In this document: positions 14,636 to 19,599 of the stretch, one piece after another
Layout: each line of letters begins with the position of its first letter
Position numbering within the stretch: the first letter of the stretch is position 1
Origin: an uncultured Eubacteriales bacterium
GTDB lineage: Bacteria; Bacillota; Clostridia; Oscillospirales; Acutalibacteraceae
NCBI GenBank assembly: GCA_902462035.1
Contig: CABQAC010000010.1
Span: 1 to 19,599 of the forward strand
Direction: 5' to 3'
DNA length: 19,599 nt
The notes under the pieces: model-generated
Database searches by the model: none
Told to the model about the DNA's origin: nothing
The model's input: only the letters and a program-made list of their open reading frames with translations
Made by a program: the position numbers and the translations under genes

Positions 14636-14777
14636 GTTTTGTGTTGTCGGCGGATCATTTTGCGCGTTGTATTTTTAGGCAGAAAAACAATCTGTCCGTT
14701 GTTTTAGCGGGCGTGTTGATTCTGCATCTTTCCGCCTCCAACACAAAACCGTTCGGTTTTGATTGGGGGTCTTTTTT
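14636..14777 (+). promoter_or_regulatory. Transcription attenuator upstream of the ABC-F gene
   Basis: Two exclusive structures are visible. Terminator: CCTCCAA (14735-14741) with TTGGGGG (14763-14769), an internal loop, then AAAACC (14745-14750) with GGTTTT (14755-14760) around GTTC, followed by TCTTTTTT. Its 3' arm contains the GGGGG ribosome site. Antiterminator: GTTTTGTGTTGTCGGCGG (14636-14653) pairs with 14732-14749 at 16 of 18 positions and would destroy the terminator. A small hairpin (14678-14697) lies between. Leader attenuation is the known mode of control for several ARE-type ABC-F genes. Confidence 0.78.
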
Positions 14778-16415
14778 ATGTCAAAATGTCTTTTGGAAGG
14801 AAGCGGCCTTGTCAAGTATTTTGGGGACCGCAAAATTTTAGAGGTACCGCAGCTGCGCGTTTACGCGGGGGACCGCATTGGGATTGTGGGAGCCAACGGC
14901 AGCGGCAAAACCACCCTGCTCCATTTGCTCAGCGGGACGCTGGCCCCGGAGACAGGGACGGTACGCCAGCTGTGCGGTATTTCCTATTTGCAACAATTTG
15001 GCTCCCCCGCGCAGGAAGCGGGGCGTCAATCGCTGGGCCAGTTCGGCGTTGCCGGGCGGGCGGGTGCTCAGACAGTCAGCGGCGGCGAGGAAACGCGTAA
15101 AAAGCTGGCCAGGATATTCGAAAACCTGCAGGAACTGGTTTTTGCCGACGAACCCACCAGCAACCTGGATTACGACGGCGTTGGATTATTTTGCGATAAA
15201 ATGGAGCAGGCGCCGTCTTTTCTGCTCATCAGCCATGACCGCAGCGTGCTGGAACGGTTATGTAACCGCATATGGGAGATCCGGGACGGCCAAATCTTTT
15301 TTTACGACGGCGGCTTTGCATTCTACCAGCAAGAGCGCGCCCGGCGGGAGTCCCGCGCCTGGAAGGAATACGAGCTTTACCAAGAGGAAAAGCAGCGGCT
15401 GACCCGGATTTACGAGGCGAAAAAGCACAAGGCGGCCACGGTGGGCATCGCGCCCCGGAACCTGGATCCCCGGGAAGCGCGGCTGCGCAATTTCCTGGCG
15501 TCCCGCTCTTACGACGTCAAGCAAAAAAATATGGAGCGGTCCGCGGCCGCCGTCAAATCCAGGCTGGAGCACCTGGAAGTGAAGGAAAAGCCCAAACAGA
15601 TGCAAAACGCGGCCTTCGACTTCACCCTGACCGACCCGCCCGCGGGTAAAATCGCGCTGCGGGCGGAAGGCGTCACGCTTTCGTACGGAAGCCGGATTCT
15701 GCTAAAAAAAGGAGACTTTCTTCTTCCCCGGGGCAGTAAAACCGCGCTGATGGGCCGCAACGGCTGCGGAAAAACCACCCTGCTAGGACGCATCGCCCAG
15801 GGAAGTCCGTTTATCCGCCCGGCGCCCAAAGCGAAAATCGGGTACTTTTACCAGGGTTTTGAAGCGTTGGATTTTCACAAAACCGTGCTGGAAAACGCCA
15901 TGGAGGGCGCGGTGCAAAGCGAAGGCACCGTCCGCAGTCTGCTGGCCCGCCTTTTATTCCGGGAGGATGATGTCAAAAAAACCGCTTCGGTACTCAGCGG
16001 CGGGGAACGGATTAAGCTGTCCTTTGCAAAACTGTTTGCCTCCCCCTCTAACCTCCTGCTGTTAGACGAGCCTACCAACTATTTGGATCTGCCCTCCATC
16101 GAAGCGCTGCAGCAGATGCTGCGCGAATACGAGGGCACCGTACTGCTTGTCTCCCACGACAGGGAATTTATCCGCGCGGTAGCCGGCCGCCTTTTGCTAA
16201 TGGCGGACGGAAGGCTGCAAACAGTGGAATGCGGGCTGGATGAATACGAGTCTATATCCCGACGCCCAGCAAAAAACAGCGATATGACAAAACAAGTGCT
16301 GGAACTGCGGCTGGCGGCTGTCGTTTCGAAACTTTCCCTTGCGCGGCAAACGGAAAAAGAGGCGCTGGAGGCTGAATACCAGGAACTGTTAAAGCAGCTT
16401 AAGGCAGCGCAATAG
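14778..16415 (+). CDS. ABC-F ribosomal-protection ATPase (Vga/VmlR-like antibiotic-resistance type)
   Basis: A 545-residue soluble protein with two ABC domains and no membrane span. NBD1: Walker A GANGSGKT at 38-45, signature TVSGGE at 99-104, DEPT at 124-127, switch His153. The linker (about 186-290) is Lys/Arg/Glu-rich and helical, the inter-domain arm that enters the ribosomal E site. NBD2: Walker A GRNGCGKT at 326-333, SGGE at 407-410, DEPT at 430-433, His460. A charged C-terminal extension (about 490-545) follows. NBD1 is compact, with only about 26 residues from the QQFG block to the signature, as I recall for Vga(A). Such proteins dislodge pleuromutilins, lincosamides and streptogramin A from the peptidyl-transferase centre. 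ATG 14778 follows GGGGG by 8 nt. The attenuator fits drug-inducible expression. The drug spectrum is inference. Confidence 0.9.
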   Translation: MSKCLLEGSGLVKYFGDRKILEVPQLRVYAGDRIGIVGANGSGKTTLLHLLSGTLAPETGTVRQLCGISYLQQFGSPAQEAGRQSLGQFGVAGRAGAQTVSGGEETRKKLARIFENLQELVFADEPTSNLDYDGVGLFCDKMEQAPSFLLISHDRSVLERLCNRIWEIRDGQIFFYDGGFAFYQQERARRESRAWKEYELYQEEKQRLTRIYEAKKHKAATVGIAPRNLDPREARLRNFLASRSYDVKQKNMERSAAAVKSRLEHLEVKEKPKQMQNAAFDFTLTDPPAGKIALRAEGVTLSYGSRILLKKGDFLLPRGSKTALMGRNGCGKTTLLGRIAQGSPFIRPAPKAKIGYFYQGFEALDFHKTVLENAMEGAVQSEGTVRSLLARLLFREDDVKKTASVLSGGERIKLSFAKLFASPSNLLLLDEPTNYLDLPSIEALQQMLREYEGTVLLVSHDREFIRAVAGRLLLMADGRLQTVECGLDEYESISRRPAKNSDMTKQVLELRLAAVVSKLSLARQTEKEALEAEYQELLKQLKAAQ

Positions 16416-16461
16416 TAAAAAACAATCCCCTTCCTTGTTTGGGAAGGGGATTGTTTTTTAC
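16415..16461. terminator. Terminator of the ABC-F gene, likely bidirectional
   Basis: A perfect 20-bp stem (16415-16434 with 16442-16461), 7-nt loop, with A6 and T6 tracts inside the arms. It begins on the last base of the ABC-F stop codon. It also faces the convergent aldo/keto reductase, which ends at 16524. Confidence 0.9.
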
Positions 16462-16523
16462 GACGCGGCCCAAAGCCGCCCCCAAGGGAGTTCAGCATAT
16501 GGAAAAATCGTTCCCGCGCTGTA

Positions 16524-17654
16524 TTACTCCACCGCCTGAAGTTCCTGGTGCAACCGCTCCAAATCGGCGCGAATGGCAATGGACTGCGGGCATTTGGACT
16601 CGCAGGCGCCGCATTTTTTGCAGCGGTCCGCCCGGCTCTCCCCCAGCACCGTACGGTACATGTGCCGGGTATTCCGTACGTTGTGGTACATGGCGTATTC
16701 GTTCCACACGGAAAAATTACGCGGAATATCCACTCCGAAGGGGCATGGCATGCAGTACCCACAGCCGGTGCAACCATTTTTGACCAGCCCGCGGATCGCC
16801 CCCGCCACCCGGTCCACCACCGCGTAATCCTCCGCTGTCAGCGGTTCGACGGCCGCGAAGGTCTTTAAATTGTCTTCCAGCTGGGCCATCTCGGTCATGC
16901 CGCTGAGCACCACCTTGACCGCCGGCGCGGAAACCGCCCACCGCATAGCCCAAGACGCGGGGGTCACGCTGGGATTGGCGCTGCGGAACAGGTCCGCAAT
17001 ATGTTCCGGCAAATTCGCCAGGGATCCGCCTTTGACCGGCTCCATCACGAATACCGGAACCCCCAGCTTTTCCGCCAGGCGGCAGCCCTTTAGCCCCGCC
17101 TGAAAATCCACGTCCATGTAATTGAGCTGAATCTGGCAGAAATCCCACTGGCGGTAGGTCAGGATTTCCTCGAACACCTCGTAACTATCATGGAAAGAAA
17201 AGCCAAAATGGCGGATTTTCCCCTCCCGCTGCAATTGTTCGAACAAAGGAATCAATCCCAGCTCCTTGGTGTTTTCCCACCGCTCCCTTCCAATGCCATG
17301 GAGCAAATAAAAGTCGATGTAATCCGTCTGCAGCCGGTCCAGCTGCTCTTCCAGGATGCGGAGCGCATCCTCCTGGGTCTTGACCATCCCCACCGGCAAT
17401 TTGGTGGCCAGCCGGTAGGTCCGGCGGTCTACGCCCTGCAACACCCGGCCCAGCACCGCTTCGCTTTGGCCGTTATGGTACAAATAGGCCGTGTCAAAAT
17501 AATTCACACCTGCTTCCAAAGCCCGGTGAATCAAGGCATACGCCTTTTCTTCATCTACCGTACCGTTTGAATCGGGCACCGTGGGCAGCCGCATACAACC
17601 ATACCCCAATAAAGAAGGGCGTTCTTTAAGTCTTTCGATTTCCCGGTAAACCAT
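16524..17654 (-). CDS. Aldo/keto reductase with C-terminal 4Fe-4S dicluster domain
   Basis: 376 residues. The N-terminal TIM barrel (about 13-265) has the AKR tetrad: D54 and Y59 (FDTAYLYHNGQSE), K85 (ATKLPVG) and H119 (FYLLHG). The C-terminal domain carries two ferredoxin-like Cys sets, C295-C298-C301-C304P and C345-C348-C351-C355P. This architecture (COG1453-like) is common in anaerobes; it implies electron transfer between a flavodoxin- or ferredoxin-type carrier and the barrel, though substrates are unknown. ATG 17654 is chosen because GAAAGGA lies 11 nt upstream and the family starts with MVYREIERLK; ATG 17666, four codons upstream, is inside that site. It appears monocistronic. Confidence 0.92.
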   Translation of the reverse strand: MVYREIERLKERPSLLGYGCMRLPTVPDSNGTVDEEKAYALIHRALEAGVNYFDTAYLYHNGQSEAVLGRVLQGVDRRTYRLATKLPVGMVKTQEDALRILEEQLDRLQTDYIDFYLLHGIGRERWENTKELGLIPLFEQLQREGKIRHFGFSFHDSYEVFEEILTYRQWDFCQIQLNYMDVDFQAGLKGCRLAEKLGVPVFVMEPVKGGSLANLPEHIADLFRSANPSVTPASWAMRWAVSAPAVKVVLSGMTEMAQLEDNLKTFAAVEPLTAEDYAVVDRVAGAIRGLVKNGCTGCGYCMPCPFGVDIPRNFSVWNEYAMYHNVRNTRHMYRTVLGESRADRCKKCGACESKCPQSIAIRADLERLHQELQAVE

Positions 17655-17742
17655 TTTGCAGACCATCCTTTCGTGCAATCCCGCTGATTGTTTCCCTTCG
17701 GCCGTACCAACCGGCTCGAAAGGAGCGTTTTCTTGTGGTTTT

Positions 17743-17748
17743 ATTGTA
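17743..17748 (-). promoter_or_regulatory. Candidate extended -10 for the aldo/keto reductase gene
   Basis: On the minus strand, TGG plus TACAAT lies about 90 nt upstream of ATG 17654. The nearest -35-like hexamer, TTGTTT, is 19 bp away, so recognition would rely on the extended -10. Confidence 0.45.
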
Positions 17749-17867
17749 CCATAGTACGCAAAAAAAAGAAACAAACCGCCGCGTTGTTTTTTCTTTTCGG
17801 CGCATCATTGGAAAATGATATCACAGCTTCCCACAATTCCGACTATTTACCTTATTTTACCATCCAT
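17749..17867. other. Non-coding spacer between the aldo/keto reductase and spoIIE promoters
   Basis: AT-rich sequence without a credible ORF. It holds an imperfect A/T-tract stem around 17760-17795 (GAAACAA with TTGTTTTTTC) and a perfect 6-bp stem ATCATT-GGAA-AATGAT (about 17803-17820). I assign no function to either. Confidence 0.3.
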
Positions 17868-17898
17868 TCGGTTGGGATGAGACAGGAATCCCGACCGA
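17868..17898. promoter_or_regulatory. Inverted repeat just upstream of the spoIIE promoter
   Basis: TCGGTTGGGAT (17868-17878) and ATCCCGACCGA (17888-17898) form an 11-bp inverted repeat (one T-G pair) around a 9-nt centre, ending 4 bp before the -35. With no gene ending nearby on the plus strand, a protein-binding site is more likely than a terminator. It does not match the Spo0A box TGTCGAA. Confidence 0.5.
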
Positions 17899-17902
17899 CG
17901 TT

Positions 17903-17935
17903 CTGACAATTGACGAGCGCCGCGCCGCTTATAAT
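17903..17935 (+). promoter_or_regulatory. spoIIE promoter with 21-bp spacer
   Basis: CTGACA (17903-17908; 5 of 6 to TTGACA), 21-bp spacer, perfect TATAAT (17930-17935). The long spacer matches what is known for the Spo0A-activated, sigma-A-dependent spoIIE and spoIIG promoters of Bacillus. The alternative -35, TTGACG, would leave only 14 bp and is unlikely to work. Confidence 0.6.
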
Positions 17936-18033
17936 AAAAGAACGATACGGATCGTGGGGATTTGTCTTCGTTTCTGGCGGGACAAGCCGGGTATGATACG
18001 GTCCAGGATTCAAAAAAGAAAGGATCTTCTGGC

Positions 18034-19599
18034 ATGAAAGGAAAGGCAACGGTTCTCTTCCGAAAAGCGGCGAACGCCTTGGTTCCAGAACGCACGGTAA
18101 AAAAGGTACTGGAACAAGGCGCCTTTTTTCTGTGCGGCATGCTGTTTTCCCAGGCGACCATTTTTCAAACCTATTCTCCCTTTTCGGCGGCATTGGCTGC
18201 CGCGGCACCCTACCGCAACCTGATCTCGGTAAGCCTGGGCGGCATGCTCGGCTTTTTGATCACCGGCTCAGCTTCCAAGCTGCGGTATTTGGCGGCCATC
18301 ATTGCGGTGGCAGCCATACGCTGGACGCTTAACGAGCTGAAAAACCTGCGGAACCATCCGCTGTTCTCGCCTCTGGTTGCCTTTCTGCCCGTGGCCATAA
18401 CCGGCTTCGCGGTGCTGGGCGCTGGAAATTTTACCTCCCGCAACATGGTGATGGTTTTATCGGAGGCTGTCCTGTGCGGGGGCGCGGCTTACTTCATGAA
18501 ACAATGCGATTCTCTGCGCAAAGAGGTTCGGCCGGACGGCGCCCTGCGGCTGACCGAATTTGCAAGCGCCATGATCGTCCTGTCCCTGGGCCTGCTCGCT
18601 TTCTCTTCGGTGCAAGCCTACGGCATCTCGCTGGGGCGTGTGCTGGCGGTGCTGGCCATTTTGATTTTTGCCCAGTGCATGGGTGTGGCGGGCGGCGGGG
18701 TCGGCGGCACGGTCTGCGGTATGATCTTCACCCTTTCCGGCACCGCATCGGCCCCCGCCGCTGTTGCCTACTCCTTCGCCGGGCTGCTCAGCGGGCTGTT
18801 TTCCTCCTTCGGCAAAATCGGCACGGCTGTGGCATTCGTCCTATCCAACGCCATCGCCATTCTTTGCACCGAGGGCGGCGACTTGGTGATTGCCGGCCTT
18901 TACGAGGTGATGATCGGCAGCGTTGTCTTTATGCTGATACCCCCTATTTTCTTCCAAAAGGTGTCTGCCCTGCTCCGGCCTTCGGCGGTTTCCCTGTCCG
19001 CGGCGGAGGAGGACAACGCCGAGCTGCTGCGCCGCTGTGTGGCAATGCGATTGGAGTACGCAGCCAAAGCGCTGCGGGAAGTGACTACCTCGGTGGACGC
19101 GGTTTCCCAAAAGCTGATGAAGATCACCACCTCCAACCTTTCGTCGGTCTTTGACGGCGCGGCCGAGGAAGTGTGCAAATTCTGCCGGGGCAAGATGGAA
19201 TGCTGGGGTCCCTCCTACAACTTTACCATGGACGCGCTGAACAATCTGACCGGCTCCCTGCGGCGCAACGGCACGGTTACCATCGACGATTTCTCCCTGC
19301 CCTTCGCCCAAAAGTGCGGCAGGCTGACCTTGATGGCCGCCACGATCAACAGCCGGTACGAGGATTTTCTCTCCAACGAATCCGCCGCTAGAAGGATCCG
19401 GGAAATCCGGCCGGTGGTGGGCTCCCAATTTACCGGCATTAGCGAACTGCTCCAAGATATGGCCGCCGATTACCGCCAGTTGCGCGTCTTTGACCGGATC
19501 CACAGTGAAAAGATCACCGGATTTCTCGAAAGCAAGGGCGTTTTCCCGTCGGATGTGGTCTGCGCGCTGGATGCCCAGGGCCGCATGACGGTGGAAATA
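18034..19599 (+). CDS. spoIIE: Stage II sporulation protein E (partial, C-terminal phosphatase domain off the right edge)
   Basis: 522 codons are visible from ATG 18034, preceded by AGAAAGGA at 9-nt spacing; no stop occurs before the edge. Residues from about 27 to 310 are a multi-span membrane domain with many hydrophobic helices (AFFLCGMLFSQATIF, LGGMLGFLITG, VAGGGVGGTVCGMIF and others). The following cytosolic regulatory region (about 325-522) contains CKFCRGKMECW, a Cys/Trp segment I recall from clostridial SpoIIE. The PP2C domain that dephosphorylates SpoIIAA and so activates sigma-F lies beyond the window. SpoIIE also binds FtsZ at the polar septum. It marks the host as a spore former or a recent descendant of one. 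The identification rests on membrane topology plus family recognition. Confidence 0.88.
   Translation, partial: MKGKATVLFRKAANALVPERTVKKVLEQGAFFLCGMLFSQATIFQTYSPFSAALAAAAPYRNLISVSLGGMLGFLITGSASKLRYLAAIIAVAAIRWTLNELKNLRNHPLFSPLVAFLPVAITGFAVLGAGNFTSRNMVMVLSEAVLCGGAAYFMKQCDSLRKEVRPDGALRLTEFASAMIVLSLGLLAFSSVQAYGISLGRVLAVLAILIFAQCMGVAGGGVGGTVCGMIFTLSGTASAPAAVAYSFAGLLSGLFSSFGKIGTAVAFVLSNAIAILCTEGGDLVIAGLYEVMIGSVVFMLIPPIFFQKVSALLRPSAVSLSAAEEDNAELLRRCVAMRLEYAAKALREVTTSVDAVSQKLMKITTSNLSSVFDGAAEEVCKFCRGKMECWGPSYNFTMDALNNLTGSLRRNGTVTIDDFSLPFAQKCGRLTLMAATINSRYEDFLSNESAARRIREIRPVVGSQFTGISELLQDMAADYRQLRVFDRIHSEKITGFLESKGVFPSDVVCALDAQGRMTVEI

Noticed and set aside
14641..14841. GTG-initiated ORF of 66 codons running through the ABC-F leader into the gene
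   Set aside because: No ribosome site, and its sequence is explained by the antiterminator and terminator pairings; the short MLIR uORF is a better leader candidate.
18474..19154. 226-codon plus-strand ORF overlapping spoIIE in another frame
   Set aside because: Arg/Gly/His-rich frame shadow of spoIIE, which has a ribosome site and coherent membrane topology.
1..19599. CRISPR array, insertion sequence, prophage or tRNA genes
   Set aside because: No regularly spaced repeats, terminal inverted repeats with transposase, phage genes or cloverleaf-like intergenic sequence were found on reading both strands.

Overview
The window looks like a chromosomal segment of a spore-forming, moderately high-GC member of the Clostridia, most likely Oscillospiraceae/Ruminococcaceae-like. 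The grounds are SpoIIE (sporulation), a secreted dockerin protein, a MurT/GatD-type pair, the TatD plus small radical-SAM pair, strong AGGAGG-type ribosome binding sites and sigma-A-like promoters. This placement is inference from gene content; no 16S rRNA or other marker is present. I see no tRNA, rRNA, CRISPR array, transposase or prophage gene.

Layout. Positions 1-4813 (minus strand) read as one unit: a RlmI-type 23S rRNA methyltransferase, an RlmA-type 23S rRNA guanine methyltransferase, an HSL-type alpha/beta hydrolase, a condensation-superfamily alcohol-acetyltransferase-like protein (4-bp overlap with the hydrolase gene) and a zinc-ribbon membrane protein of DUF6320 type that runs off the left edge. 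Positions 4957-7335 (plus) hold a promoter, a MurT-like Mur ligase, a translationally coupled GatD-like subunit and a terminator. The GatD-like protein lacks both the catalytic Cys and the catalytic His of glutaminase subunits, and the MurT partner is altered in several motifs. Positions 7363-8506 carry a secreted dockerin protein behind a palindrome, then a 41-residue membrane protein and a terminator. Positions 8526-12052 carry metG, an internal hairpin, tatD, the TatD-associated radical SAM gene and a bidirectional terminator.

Positions 12075-14308 (minus) carry trpS and, upstream of it, a class I/II PLP aminotransferase. Back to back with that promoter is the promoter of an antibiotic-resistance-type ABC-F ATPase (14778-16415, plus). 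Its roughly 230-nt leader contains a terminator hairpin that swallows the ribosome binding site, and an upstream 18-nt segment that can pair with the terminator's 5' arm (16 of 18 positions). This is the signature of a transcription attenuator. Positions 16524-17654 (minus) encode an aldo/keto reductase with two C-terminal 4Fe-4S motifs. Positions 18034-19599 (plus) are the membrane and regulatory part of spoIIE, cut by the right edge. It lies behind a promoter with a 21-bp spacer (the unusual spacing known for Spo0A-activated spoIIE/spoIIG promoters) and an 11-bp inverted repeat.

The observations I would follow first are the apparently dead glutaminase paired with a diverged MurT, the ABC-F attenuator, and the spoIIE upstream region.
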